DNA of 64,000 nucleotides, taken from a virus. Position numbers and translations under genes: made by a program. Below are positions 31,504 through 41,648 of this stretch, piece after piece; within the stretch, counting starts at the first letter, position 1; every line of letters starts with the position of its first letter. The DNA is taken from positions 38,341-102,340 of the IMG/VR virus record IMGVR_UViG_3300044692_000050. One strand, written 5' to 3'. The notes under the pieces were generated by a model. That model saw nothing but the letters and a program-made list of their open reading frames with translations. It had not been told where the DNA came from and ran no database searches.

Positions 31504-31872
31504 ATGGGCGAGGTAGCGAAGCTGCCCGAGGCGGAAGACGAGGATTTCGTCGACCTTGACCTCGACGCTGATGACCAGCTACTGCGCGAGGCTGTCGGCC
31601 AGCCGATCCGGGTGAAGGTCGGCGGCCAGGTCATCGAAGTCCCGCACCCGCAGGACTGGCCGCACACTGCGAACACTGCGGCGTCGAATGCCGAGTTCGG
31701 CGCGTGGGCGGCTCAGGTGCTGTCGGACGAGGACTACAAGGTGTTCCAGGGTGCCAACCTGAGGAACTACCAGGTCAACGCCCTGTTCGAGCACGTCAAT
31801 AAGCGGGCGGGTGTCAGCCCGGGAAAATCGCCGAGCTCCGCGCGCTCATCCAGGAGCAAGCCCCGGCGCTAG
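31504..31872 (+). CDS. Tail assembly chaperone (gpG-like)
   Basis: 122 residues from the ATG after GGGGGGTT. Acidic N-terminus (EVAKLPEAEDEDFVDLDLDA), then QVIEVPHPQDWPHTANTAAS and DYKVFQGANLRNYQVNALFE. Near the end lies the slippery heptamer GGGAAAA (31821-31827) in the exact X-XXY-YYZ phase, allowing a -1 shift into the 32321 frame as in other siphoviruses. Its own terminus after the slip is low-complexity Ser/Arg. Confidence 0.88.
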   Translation: MGEVAKLPEAEDEDFVDLDLDADDQLLREAVGQPIRVKVGGQVIEVPHPQDWPHTANTAASNAEFGAWAAQVLSDEDYKVFQGANLRNYQVNALFEHVNKRAGVSPGKSPSSARSSRSKPRR

Positions 31873-32321
31873 AAGCCGACCTTCACCGGTATTACCACGT
31901 CGATCTGCTCGACCTGTACCGGCCCGGCTGCCCGCACTGCCACGGAGGCCGGCTGTCGTGGCGGAAACTCGGCGTGCTGGTGGACTACCTGCCGCCCGAG
32001 TCCGCGACGATCGCCGCGGTCCGGGCGGGCCTGCCGGATGAGGATCTCGAGGAGCGCTCCGAGTCCAGCGACCCGGAGGCCGGCCGGTGGTCGGTGGCGG
32101 AGATGCTGCTTGCGTCGGTGGTGGACGAACTCCGCCGGTTCGAGCACATCTACGTGTCCGCGCACGTGAAGCAGGGGCAGGCGGGGCTGATGCCCGAGCC
32201 GATCCCCCGGCCGGGGATGACGCGGGCGGCCAAGAAGGTCCGCCGGTCCCGGCTGACGGACGAACAGCGGGCCATCCTGGACCCCCGGCTGAGGCTAGTG
32301 CAGGACGACGAGGCGGGCTAA
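31827..32321 (+). CDS. Tail assembly chaperone extension (gpT part, made by -1 frameshift)
   Basis: Open in the -1 frame from the slip site to the TAA at 32319. It reads IAELRALIQEQAPALEADLH, RYYHVDLLDLYRPGCPHCHG, GRLSWRKLGVLVDYLPPESA and an Arg-rich end. No start codon or ribosome site precedes it, so it is made only as a fusion with the gpG part: codons ..CCG GGA AAA then ATC. R-Y-Y-x-V-D-L-L-D-L-Y and the W-R-x-L-x-V-L segment are typical of actinophage gpGT extensions. The fusion chaperones tape-measure assembly. Confidence 0.88.
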   Translation: MAELRALIQEQAPALEADLHRYYHVDLLDLYRPGCPHCHGGRLSWRKLGVLVDYLPPESATIAAVRAGLPDEDLEERSESSDPEAGRWSVAEMLLASVVDELRRFEHIYVSAHVKQGQAGLMPEPIPRPGMTRAAKKVRRSRLTDEQRAILDPRLRLVQDDEAG

Positions 32322-32503
32322 TTATAGCGGAGTTCCTGCGTGATCTCGTCCATGGGCACGACCGCGATGTCCCCGTTGTCGGCGTAGCGGACGGTCATCG
32401 TCCCGTCGTCGTTATCCATGCCGTACGGGGCGATCTCGCGGCCTTGGTGCAGAAGCCGGATCGGTGCTAGCCCGCTCACGCCATTGCCTTCCGTCGCGGC
32501 CAT
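32318..32503 (-). CDS. Small moron, copy 1 of a paralogous pair
   Basis: 61 residues from ATG, or 53 from GTG 32479, which aligns with the start of copy 2. LAPIRLLHQGREIAPYGMDN, DDGTMTVRYADNGDIAVVPM, DEITQELRYN. About four fifths of the 53 shared positions are identical to the gene at 42764-42925. Antisense between chaperone and tape measure genes. Function unknown. Confidence 0.6.
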   Translation of the reverse strand: MAATEGNGVSGLAPIRLLHQGREIAPYGMDNDDGTMTVRYADNGDIAVVPMDEITQELRYN

Positions 32504-32582
32504 ACAGGGCGGCTGAGCTCAACCCACCGGGCCGGTTCCCACTGCCGGTCGTTCCGGTGGCTTAGGGAGGGGGTGGTGCGAG

Positions 32583-35500
32583 ATGGCAGGCATAAGTATT
32601 GGGTCTGTCAGTTTAAAGCGTCTCAGTAGTCCCGAGCGCTGAGAATTTTGGAGAGAAGCTTCGCGCGGCCACCCTGCCGCAGGCCGACGCCATTGGCGTT
32701 GAGCTCGGCCGGAAGATCGCGGACGGGATCAACGCGTCCCTGCGGAACATCACCGTCAAGGCGACCGTCGACCTGAACACCGAGGCGGCCCGTGCCGCCC
32801 TCGATGATCTCGGCAGCAAGTCCGTCACGCCCACGGTCGGCCTGGATGACACCCGGATCGTCGCCGGCCTGGATGACATCAAGGTCAAGCTGGACCGGCT
32901 CACCGACCAGGTGTACGACGTGGAACTCGAGCTGAACGCCGGTAACGCCGTAACCCGGCTGGATGAGATCTCCGAGAAGCTCGACCGGGTAGGCTCGCGG
33001 ACCGCCACGCCGCGTCTCGACCTGGACGATTCCGCGTTCAACCGGAAGATCGACGCCGCCCAGGCAAAGCTGGCGGCGCTGGCGTCACCGGGCGGGTTCC
33101 TCGGTGCGGCCATCCTCGGCGGCGCGGCCCTGACCCCTGCCGTCGGCGGGGTGGCGGCAGGTCTCGGGGCGTCCGTCGGCGGCCTCGGGCTGGCATACGC
33201 GGGGATCTCCGGGGCGCTCAAGGACTACACGGCGGCGCAGAACGCGGCCGACACGGCTACGAAAGCGTCGGGCAAGTCGGCGATCTCCACGGCCTCGCAG
33301 ATTCACTCCGCCCAGGTTGCCGTGTCGAACGCGGCCACCGCCGAAGCTCACGACGAGATCACCTCCGCTGAGGCGATCCGGAACGCGAAGCAGGCCGTCG
33401 CGCAGGCCACCCAGCAGGCCGCCAACTCGCGGATCTCCGCCGAGGAAGGCGTCGCCCGCGCTGAGGAGCAGCTCCAGAACGCCCAGTACGCGGAGCGGCA
33501 GGCCCAGATCGCCCTGACGGACGCCCGGCAGCAGGCCATCCTGACCCTGCAGCAACTCCACGACGCGGAAGCGGACGCGTCCCTGTCTGCCGAGCAGGCG
33601 CAACTGGACCTGGAACAGGCCCGGCTGAACGCCGCGAACGTCGACAAGTCCGCGACGGCGACCGCGCTGCAGAAGGCGCAGGCCGACCTGAGCGTCCGCG
33701 AGGCGGAACAGCGCCTCAAGGAAGCTCTGGAGGCGAAGAAGAACAGCGCCGACGCCGCGAACAAGGCCGACCGGGAGGGCGTCAACGGCCTGCCGTCCGT
33801 GGTGAACGCGGCGCATGCCGTGAAGCAGGCACAGCAGGGCGTGGCGGACGCGCACCGGGGCGTGGCGGATGCGCAGCGGAACCTCGTCACCGCCGAGCGG
33901 CAGGGCGCGGACGCGATAGCGAAGGCCCAGCAGTCCCTCGCGGACGCGGTGCGGAACGCGTCGTGGCAGCAGCAGGCCGACGCGCAGCGGGTTTCCGACG
34001 CCCAGTACAGCCTCCACGCCGCCTACGCCGCGGCGGCTGCAGGGTCGACGTCGGCCGGGAGTGCGGCCACGAAATACCAGCAGGCGCTCGCCAAGCTGTC
34101 CCCGGCCGGCAGGGAACTCGTCAAAGATTTCATCGCGCTGCACGACCTCCTGAAGCCCCTTGAGGGTGCCGCCGAGAAGGCTCTTGCGCCGGGCGTGACG
34201 GCGCTCACGAAGGGGATCAAGTCGCTGGCCCCCACGCTGGCGACCGAGGTCACCCAGATGGACACGATCCTCGGCGGGTTCGCGACCCGGCTGGGGCATG
34301 TGATGGAAACCTCCGGGTTCCACGACACCCTGACGAAGCTGTTCGCCGAGGCCAACCAGTTCCTCACGATCGTCACCCCGGCGGTCGGGAAGATGCTCGG
34401 GGACATCTTCACCGCCGGGGCGAACTCCCCGCAGGCGGTGAAGGGCCTGGCGGATGGCATCGCGGCGATCGCGAAGGGCTTCGGGGACCTGGCGCGGAAC
34501 CTGGCTCCGGCCGCCCCGGCGCTCGGCTCGGCGCTGGCGAACATCGGCAAGCTCCTCGGCGGCCTGACCGGCGCGGCCGGGGGTGTGCTGGCGGACGAGC
34601 TGAAGGTGCTGTCCGGGTTCCTCGGGTTCGTCGCGGGCTTGCCGAAATCGGTGCAGTCCACGCTCACCGAGCTCGCGGCGTGGTTCCTCGTCCTGAAGAA
34701 GACCGGGGTGCTGTCCGTAGGGGTCAAGCTGATCGGCGGCGCGGCGACATTGCTCGGCAAGCTGTTCGGCGCTGGCGGCAGCGCCGCTGGCGGCGCTGAG
34801 GTCGAGGTCGGCGCAGCCGGGATGCAGCGAGCGGCTGACACGATGGTGACTGCGGCGGCGGCGATGCAGCGGGCCGCTGACACGATGGTCGGTGCTGACG
34901 TCGGCCGGCCGGGCGCACCGGGCAAGGGCAGCATCCCCGGGGGTCCCGCAACGGGCGAAACGGCCGGCGGCGGCATCCTGTCCACCCTGATGGCAGGGAT
35001 CAGCAAGGGCGGCCTCATCGTGGCCGGCGCGGCTATCGCCGGGGGGATCGTCCTCAAGGTCCGCGAGGACATCAAGTCCGGGTTCCAGGGCATCATCCGG
35101 GACATCCCGAAGTGGTTCAACTTCGGCACCCTCGGGTTCATCGCCCAGTCCGCGCAGGGGTGGGCCGACCTGATCGTCTCCAAGGTCCGCCATTCCCTCA
35201 TGTCGTGGGAAGACGACGTACGCCACTACATCGCCTCGTCTTTCGACCTCATCCGGCACGAGGCCGCGACCGAATGGGACGGGATAGCCGGCGACCTCGC
35301 GGGCTACTGGGACAAGCTGCGCCACAATGCGTCAGCGGCGTTCGACGGGATCCGGCACTTCATCTCCTCGTCATGGGACCAGACCAGGCACGACGCGGCG
35401 ACCGCATGGAACGGGATCATCACCTTCCTCACCGGGTCCTGGAACAAGCTCACCGCTGACGCGAAGGCGTCCTGGGGCACGCTAGAGAACACGTTCAGTA

Positions 35501-37140
35501 CCGGGTGGAAGTGGATCACGTCCAACGTGTTCGACCCGATGAAGAACTTCCTCACCTCCACCCTGCCGTCCTGGTTCAGCACGGCCGTGTCAGGTGTCGC
35601 CAGCGTATGGAACAAGCTCGAGAACGTCGTGAAGGCCCCGGTCAGCTGGATTATCAACAAGGTCTATGACCAGGGCCTCGTGCCGGTCATACATGCTGTC
35701 GGCGGCCTGATCGGGCTGGACCTGAAGCCGATCGCGTTCGCGGAAGGCGGGAAGGTCACTCAGGGCACCACCGAGAAGGCCGATGATGTCCTGGCTCGGA
35801 TCTCCAGGAACGAGACCGTCGTCTCCGCGGAGCACTCCCGGATACTTGCCCCCGCGTTTGCAGCGATTGGGGTCCCTGGCTACAAAACCGGCGGGGTCCC
35901 GAATCCTATCGGATTCGTCCAGCATGAGGCGTCGAGCCTGTGGAAGCAGGCGATCGGCGGCCTGAAAGATCTCACGGGGGACGCGCTCGCCCTCGCTGCG
36001 CATCACATCCTGGACCCGCTGCTAGCCGCGATGCCGGGCGCGGGGACGATCCTCGGCGCGGACCTGAAGAAGATTCCCGTCAAGATGGTCGACGCCGTGA
36101 TCAACGCGATCAAGGGTGCCACTGCGGGCGTATCCGGATCGGTCGGGTCCGGGTCGGGTGCGGACGTCGCCAAGTACGCAGCCAGTTTCGGCACCGGGAA
36201 GGGTCACCCGTACGTCTGGGGCGGTTCTGTCCCTTCTGGGTGGGATTGTTCCGGTTTCTCGGCTTTTGTATACGAACACTTCGGCTATTTCCCCGAGAAG
36301 CAGGGCGCACGCCACGGCACCAGCGAATCCCAGTTCGTAGACCCGCTCCTGCAGTCCTCCGGGGCTGTGCCCGGCGCGCTGGTGTTCCTGCAGGGCAGCG
36401 GCGGCCCGCCTCCCGGTCACGTCGGCGTCGTCCTGAACGGCAAGTCGTACGTGAGCGCCTACGACACCGCCGAGGGAACGGTTGTCAAACCGCTCAGCGG
36501 GGCAATGGGATACCGCATCCCGAAGGGCGGATTCCAAGCGGGCGGCACGTCCGGCAAGGATCCCGCGTCGGCCAAGGCGTACGCCAAGGCTCACCTGTCC
36601 AAATACGGGTGGGCGGCTAGCCAGTTCTCCCCCCTGGACTCGCTATGGACTCACGAGTCGGGCTGGCGCTATAACGCACAGAACCCCAACTCCCCCGCGT
36701 ACGGCATCCCGCAAGCTGATCCGGGCTCCAAGATGGCGAGCGCGGGGGCGGACTGGCGCACGAATCCAGCCACCCAGATGAACTGGGGCCTGCCATATAT
36801 CAAGTCCACCTACGGTACCCCTGCGCATGCGTGGGCACTCTGGCAGCAAAGGTCGCCTCACTGGTATGACGCGGGCGGCTGGATGCCCCCTGGCCTGTCG
36901 CTGACGATGAACGGGACCGGACGGCCCGAGCCGGTGTTCAGCCCGAAGCAGTGGGACATGCTGTCGTCCGCGATCGGCCCGCACGGGTCGGTACTGCCGC
37001 ACAAGCACACCCTGAAGCGGCTCGACCGGATGATCGAGCTGCTCGAGCGGGCCCCGGCGGCCACCGCTGCGGGTTTCGGGGGACAGATCAACGGCGCGGC
37101 CCGTGCCGCTGTCACCCGCGGCCAGTTCCGCACCCGCTGA
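32583..37140 (+). pseudogene. Tape measure protein with two C-terminal wall hydrolase domains; frame broken near the start
   Basis: The coding frame runs to 37140, but its natural start (ATG 32583, strong GGAGGGGG site, MAGISIGSVSL) is one base out of phase with the rest. Dropping a single A in TTTAAAGCG (32612-32620) joins MAGISIGSVSL to SVSVVPSAENFGEKLRAATL. No usable start codon exists in the main frame between 32617 and 32908. Reconstructed length about 1518 residues. Contents: long coiled coils, a hydrophobic patch (AAILGGAALTPAVGGVAAGL), Trp-rich helices, an NlpC/P60 domain (Cys1222 in WDCSGF, His1279 in GHVGVV) and a transglycosylase-like domain (Glu1358 in THESGW). A sequencing indel, a true mutation or programmed +1 slippage are all possible. 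Confidence 0.8.
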
Positions 37141-37144
37141 TCTC

Positions 37145-37903
37145 TCAAGAACGACCTGGAGCCACCTTCCAGGTCGCATGCCGAACAACCGAGCTTATGA
37201 CCGGCTGACTCACGCCGAACGCAGCTGCCAGTTCGTACTGATTCTCGCCAGCGGCATAGCGTTTGCGGATCTCGTCAACCTTCGGCCATGTGAGTTTGGC
37301 CTGGGTGTGAGCTTCGCCAGTAAGCCATGTCCGCGGGCGGACCTGTTCTTCGGGGGCGACTAGATGCGCCCAGTTCTTGCCGTTGATCGCTTCGCAGACA
37401 GTCGCTTGATGCACTCCGACCTCACGAGCGAGGGCAGTCTGAGTCTCTCCGGCCGCATAGCGGCGCTTGCACTCAGCGATGACTTCCGCAGTGAGCTTCG
37501 CGAAGGGCAGTTGCTCGCCTCGCAGATCCGATCCGTCACGAATGCGGTCAGCCGCATTCTGTGTCGGCGTTCCGTAACTAAGGTTCGCAAGACGATTGTC
37601 AAACGCACCGCCGGGGCCGTGCAGGGAAAGCATCCCCGAAGGTCGCGGGCCAACGAAAGCCTCAAGCACTAGTTGATGGACGAGCCTGGTCTTCTTCTTG
37701 CGGTCCCTGTAGAGAACTACACACAGGCGCGGACTCGCTCCGCCCGTAGGTGCCGGTGTTAGCAAGTCCCCTCGCAGGCGCGGCTTACGGCTCTTGTGCA
37801 GGCTGCGTACGTTGCCGAGGTCGCTGACCTCATAAAGCCCTTCCCAGCCCACGACGGGCAGCCAGCGCTCGGGCTCATCGCACGGCATGGCAGAATCGGT
37901 CAC
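37145..37903 (-). CDS. HNH homing endonuclease (NUMOD4 type)
   Basis: 252 residues from GTG. N-terminal NUMOD4 segment (WLPVVGWEGLYEVSDLGNVR, SLHKSRKPRLRGDLLTPAPT), an HNH_3 core (RLVHQLVLEAFVGPRPSGML, SLHGPGGAFDNRLANLSYGT) and two HTH DNA-reading repeats (RRYAAGETQTALAREVGVHQ; KRYAAGENQYELAAAFGVSQ). Antisense and tucked between the tape measure stop and the next late gene, the classic place of a free-standing homing endonuclease. The usual C/H of the HNH core is present as LHGPG, so activity is plausible but unproven. Confidence 0.85.
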   Translation of the reverse strand: MTDSAMPCDEPERWLPVVGWEGLYEVSDLGNVRSLHKSRKPRLRGDLLTPAPTGGASPRLCVVLYRDRKKKTRLVHQLVLEAFVGPRPSGMLSLHGPGGAFDNRLANLSYGTPTQNAADRIRDGSDLRGEQLPFAKLTAEVIAECKRRYAAGETQTALAREVGVHQATVCEAINGKNWAHLVAPEEQVRPRTWLTGEAHTQAKLTWPKVDEIRKRYAAGENQYELAAAFGVSQPVISSVVRHATWKVAPGRS

Positions 37904-37926
37904 AGCCGGAACCTCGTTTCCGGTCA

Positions 37927-37970
37927 GGCCCCGGCCGGTGCTACCAACACCGCGATTCCGGGGCCGTTTT
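37927..37970 (+). terminator. Intrinsic terminator
   Basis: GGCCCCGG (37927-37934) pairs with CCGGGGCC (37958-37965), followed by GTTTT; loop 23 nt. On the + strand it ends read-through past the homing endonuclease region, before the distal-tail gene. Confidence 0.65.
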
Positions 37971-38011
37971 CATTGACGCCTCAATTCTACCTGAGTTAGG
38001 GGGAATTGAGG

Positions 38012-41000
38012 GTGGCCGAGTCGCTCGTAATAGCAAATAATTTTGAATTGCTCGGCCCAGACGGTGGAACCCCGTCGACCATCCCGCAGTGCGCGGGGGC
38101 TATCTTCCGGCTAGGCGACGGATGGGACCGCGGGACACCGCAGCCCGTGGTCGATATTCTCGGCCAGCTCATCCTGGACGGCTCGAGGCCTTTCGGCCGC
38201 CGCGCTGAGAACCGCACGATCAAGCTTCCGGTTGTCATTGAGGTCCCCGCCTCAGCAGGGGTAGACGATCCCAGGGGAACCCTCGCGGCGGCGCGCGAGG
38301 TGCTGCTCAGCGCGATCGACCAGCAGGTGTGGACGCTTACGTGGACCCGTGACGGCGGCCTGCCGATGGTCCTGGACTGCTTCCGCGCACAGCCCACGGT
38401 GGTCACCTACGACCTCGCCGACGAAGTAAGCCTGATCTCCGAGCTCGAGCTGAACTTCCAGGCGCTCCCCTACGGCCGGTCGGACCAGCAGACCCTCGTC
38501 GCGTTCCCGGTCCCCGTGCCCGGCACGTCACCGCCCCCGCCGCCGAGTCCCGTGGTCCTGGACAACTTCGCGTCCATCACAGGCCAGCAGTGGGCGCAGA
38601 GCTCGAAATGCATCATTGGCCCGTTCACCGCCTACTGGGATCCGGGCGCGTTCCCGGCGTTCCGGCCGGACGGCGCGGGAACACCGCTGGTCTATACCTC
38701 GCCGCCGTTCGCCGCGCCGGTCAACCTGACCGGGCTGACGGCGCTGTCGGTATGGGTGGGCCTCGGGTCGCTGCCGTTCCACTACTGCAACCTTGAATGG
38801 CGCGGCCGGACCCGCTGCTACGTGTCGTTCGTCCTGACAGACGCGAATGGCTCCCAGCTTTCGTTCCAGGCCACCAGGCGCGTCCCCTCGTCCCCGGACG
38901 TCTACAGCCCGGCCTGGACGTACGTCACTGCCGCGATCCCGCAGGGCCAGTCCTGGTTCGATTACACGCGGGTCACCCGGTACCAGGTCACGATCACCAA
39001 CCGGAACGGTGAGCTCCGGTGGGTGCACTGCTACCTGGACGCGCTGACCGCGCAGCCCCCGTCGGCGCAGGTCGGCCCGGTCAGCAACCGGGGTACCGTG
39101 TACCGGCTCGCGGGGATCCAGGGCACGTCTCACGCCCCCGTCAGCCTGACGTTCCAACAGCCTCCGACGGCGGGGACTCCTGCCACGCTGACCGGCACCG
39201 GGACGTACACGGTCCCGCCCGGCACCGTGTCGCTCAAGGTTGAGGCGTGGGGCGCGGGCGGCGCGGGAGCGTCGATGACCATCGCCGGGGTCGGCGGAGG
39301 CGGAGGCGGCGCGGAATACGCCCGCGAGGATGCCATCTCCGTCAGTCCAGGCCAGGTCATCCAGTACCAGTGCGGCATCGCCGGCGCCTCCGGGGCTTCG
39401 CCCGTCAACGGGGGGGACACGACGTTCGGCGGCGGTGCGGGGCAGACCGCCGTCACCGCGCACGGCGGCAAGAGCGCGGCGCAGAACTCCAGCACCGGAG
39501 GCGCGGGCGGCACTGGCAGTACCAACAGCGTCCATTACCCGGGCGGCCAGGGGCGCACCGCGTCCGGGTCCGTCGGCGGAGGCGGCGGCTCGAGCGCGGG
39601 CACCTCGAGCGCGGGCCTGACCCCGACCGGGACCGCGGCGACCGCGTTCACCACTCCCGGCACGGCCACATGGACCTGCCCGGCAGGTGTGACGAGCGTC
39701 CTGGCTGAATGCTGGGGCGCAGGCGGCGGCGGCGGCGCGGCCAGCAACGCCTACTACGGGGCCGGCGCGGGCGGTGGCGGGGAATACTCCGCCCAGACCG
39801 TCGCTGTGACTCCAGGGCACGTCTATAGCTACACAGTCGGCGCGGGCGGCAACGGCGGACCGGCGTCCTCGGGCGGCAACAACGGGAACAACGGGGGGAA
39901 CTCGGCGTTCACCGGGGACGCTGGCGTCACGGTCACCGCGCACGGCGGTACTGGCGGCGGCGTCAACACGTTCAACCAGGGCGGCCCCGCTGGCCCTGGC
40001 GGAACCGGCAGTAGTGCCGCCGTCCACTTCGATGGCGGTTCGGGCGGCCAGGGCTACCCGTACTCCGGCGGCGGCGGCTCGTCCGCGGGTCCCGGCAGCG
40101 CGGGTAACAGCGGCGACGGGTACGGCGACCCCGGTCCGGCACCGTCGGGCGGCGGTTCGGGCGGCCAGGGGCGCACCGGCAACGGCGCAGGCTCGGCAGG
40201 CTCGGCGCCCGGCGGCGGGGGTGGGGCGAGCTACAACCCCGGCTACGCGGGCGGCGCGGGTGCTGCGGGGCAGGTGCGGATCTCCTACCCCGGCGGGGGT
40301 GCGCCGACCAACAACGGCGCCGCGGCGGTAGCGGGCGGGGGCGCAGGCGGCAACGGAGGCCCGTCGGCCAACACTCCCGGCTCCGCGGGGTCGGCTCCGG
40401 GCGGAGGCGGCGGCGGTGCGGATTCCACGGGCACGGCGGAGGCGGGCGGCGCGGGAGGCGCGGGACGGATCGTCGTCACCCCGTTCTCCAGTCAGCCGTT
40501 CAAGACCTTGATCGCCCATCGGCCCGGTCCGGACGCTCCGGCCTCACTGAATCCGCTGGTGCCGGTCGGGAACGGGGCGGATGCGCCCGATGGCACGCAC
40601 CAGTACCCGGTTCCGTCGCTGGTCACCGGGGTCAATGCGCGGTTCCGGGGCACTTACACGGTGATGCTGGTGGCGTTCACCTGGAACAACCCCACCACGC
40701 CGCGGACCATCACCGTCACCGTCACGCAAAGCGAGTATCCGGGCGGCCCTACCTACACCGCGCCGGTCTCCACGACCGTCACCCCGTCCAGCGGAGTCCT
40801 CAACGGGATCGTCTCAGTCGGCGAGCTTACCCTGCCGTATAAGGACATCGCGCCTGACAACCAGAATGCCGTCTTCACGGTATCGGTCACTGACACGAAC
40901 ACGAGCGACCGCTTCTTGGATTGTCTGTTCATCGATACCACCGGGCAGCTGATCCAGTGCAGTCAGCCGACCACCGGGTACGTGACGATGTACTCAGACG

Positions 41001-41242
41001 AACCCGACCCGGACGCCGAACTCGGCAGGCTCCTCGGCTCCCAGTTCGGCCGCCCATCGGCTATATCTCTCATGGACGGGAACGCTGCGTCACCTAACGG
41101 ACCGCTGCCCGTCTTCATGTCCGGCGGACCGCTGACCGTCGACCCGGCCCAGTCGGCGGCAATCCTTCTGGTGTACTCCGTCGAAGGGTCGCCGGCGGTC
41201 GCTATGTCCTACTTTGCCCGTTACTGGATCGACCGGGTTTAA
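38012..41242 (+). CDS. Distal-tail (Dit-like) protein with carbohydrate-binding-like and glycine-rich domains
   Basis: About 1076 residues from GTG 38012. Residues 1-170 follow the siphovirus Dit/tail-component pattern (QPVVDILGQLILDGSRPFGR, VDDPRGTLAAAREVLLSAID, LNFQALPYGRSDQQTLVAF). Residues about 185-350 look like a jelly-roll binding domain (FTAYWDPGAFPAFRPDGAGT, SVWVGLGSLPFHYCNLEWRG). Then two glycine-rich receptor-binding-type domains begin TYTVPPGTVSLKVEAWGAGG and TATWTCPAGVTSVLAECWGA, and a C-terminal beta domain ends the protein. Far longer than a plain Dit, so it is an evolved Dit that carries host-binding modules. Confidence 0.75.
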   Translation: MAESLVIANNFELLGPDGGTPSTIPQCAGAIFRLGDGWDRGTPQPVVDILGQLILDGSRPFGRRAENRTIKLPVVIEVPASAGVDDPRGTLAAAREVLLSAIDQQVWTLTWTRDGGLPMVLDCFRAQPTVVTYDLADEVSLISELELNFQALPYGRSDQQTLVAFPVPVPGTSPPPPPSPVVLDNFASITGQQWAQSSKCIIGPFTAYWDPGAFPAFRPDGAGTPLVYTSPPFAAPVNLTGLTALSVWVGLGSLPFHYCNLEWRGRTRCYVSFVLTDANGSQLSFQATRRVPSSPDVYSPAWTYVTAAIPQGQSWFDYTRVTRYQVTITNRNGELRWVHCYLDALTAQPPSAQVGPVSNRGTVYRLAGIQGTSHAPVSLTFQQPPTAGTPATLTGTGTYTVPPGTVSLKVEAWGAGGAGASMTIAGVGGGGGGAEYAREDAISVSPGQVIQYQCGIAGASGASPVNGGDTTFGGGAGQTAVTAHGGKSAAQNSSTGGAGGTGSTNSVHYPGGQGRTASGSVGGGGGSSAGTSSAGLTPTGTAATAFTTPGTATWTCPAGVTSVLAECWGAGGGGGAASNAYYGAGAGGGGEYSAQTVAVTPGHVYSYTVGAGGNGGPASSGGNNGNNGGNSAFTGDAGVTVTAHGGTGGGVNTFNQGGPAGPGGTGSSAAVHFDGGSGGQGYPYSGGGGSSAGPGSAGNSGDGYGDPGPAPSGGGSGGQGRTGNGAGSAGSAPGGGGGASYNPGYAGGAGAAGQVRISYPGGGAPTNNGAAAVAGGGAGGNGGPSANTPGSAGSAPGGGGGGADSTGTAEAGGAGGAGRIVVTPFSSQPFKTLIAHRPGPDAPASLNPLVPVGNGADAPDGTHQYPVPSLVTGVNARFRGTYTVMLVAFTWNNPTTPRTITVTVTQSEYPGGPTYTAPVSTTVTPSSGVLNGIVSVGELTLPYKDIAPDNQNAVFTVSVTDTNTSDRFLDCLFIDTTGQLIQCSQPTTGYVTMYSDEPDPDAELGRLLGSQFGRPSAISLMDGNAASPNGPLPVFMSGGPLTVDPAQSAAILLVYSVEGSPAVAMSYFARYWIDRV

Positions 41243-41252
41243 GGGGGCATCG

Positions 41253-41642
41253 ATGTCCGCCACCCACTCCAAGGCCGTCAGCACCGAGAACCGGCTCAAC
41301 AACCTCGTTGGCTCCGTGTCGACCACCAACGCCAACGTCGCCACCATCACGAGCCAGCAGGGCACCTTCGCCGGGTTCTCCGGGGCGAACCAGTCCCAGT
41401 CGATGCCCGGCGGCCTTGGCATCACCTACAACCCGAGTAACAGCACTAACGAGGGCGGCACCAACAGCCAGACCTCCGGGCAGATCGGCGGGGCGGCGGC
41501 GCATAACCACTCGATGACTCACTACCACACCGAGAGCGTTGACCTGCAGAACAAGTTCAACCTCCTGCAGTCCTCGTTCGCGGACATCTGCGGCAGGCTG
41601 AACACTCTCTACGCCAAGCTCCAGGCCGCGAAAATCCTCTGA
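41253..41642 (+). CDS. Baseplate/tail-tip associated protein
   Basis: 129 residues from the ATG after GGGGGCATCG. MSATHSKAVSTENRLNNLVG begins a helical segment, the middle is Gln/Ser/Gly-rich (SQSMPGGLGITYNPSNSTNE) and a His-rich turn (AAAHNHSMTHYHTES) precedes a helical end. The H-x-H motifs recall metal-binding fibre tips. Role inferred only from its position between Dit and Tal-like genes. Confidence 0.5.
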   Translation: MSATHSKAVSTENRLNNLVGSVSTTNANVATITSQQGTFAGFSGANQSQSMPGGLGITYNPSNSTNEGGTNSQTSGQIGGAAAHNHSMTHYHTESVDLQNKFNLLQSSFADICGRLNTLYAKLQAAKIL

Positions 41643-41648
41643 CGGGCG

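Noticed and set aside
33085-35325. 746-codon minus frame opposite the tape measure gene
   Set aside because: Antisense shadow; the product is Arg/Gly/Gln-rich without any domain, while the + frame has NlpC/P60 and coiled coils.
38528-40519. 663-codon minus frame opposite the Dit-like gene
   Set aside because: Mirror of the glycine-rich coding sequence, no protein-like features.
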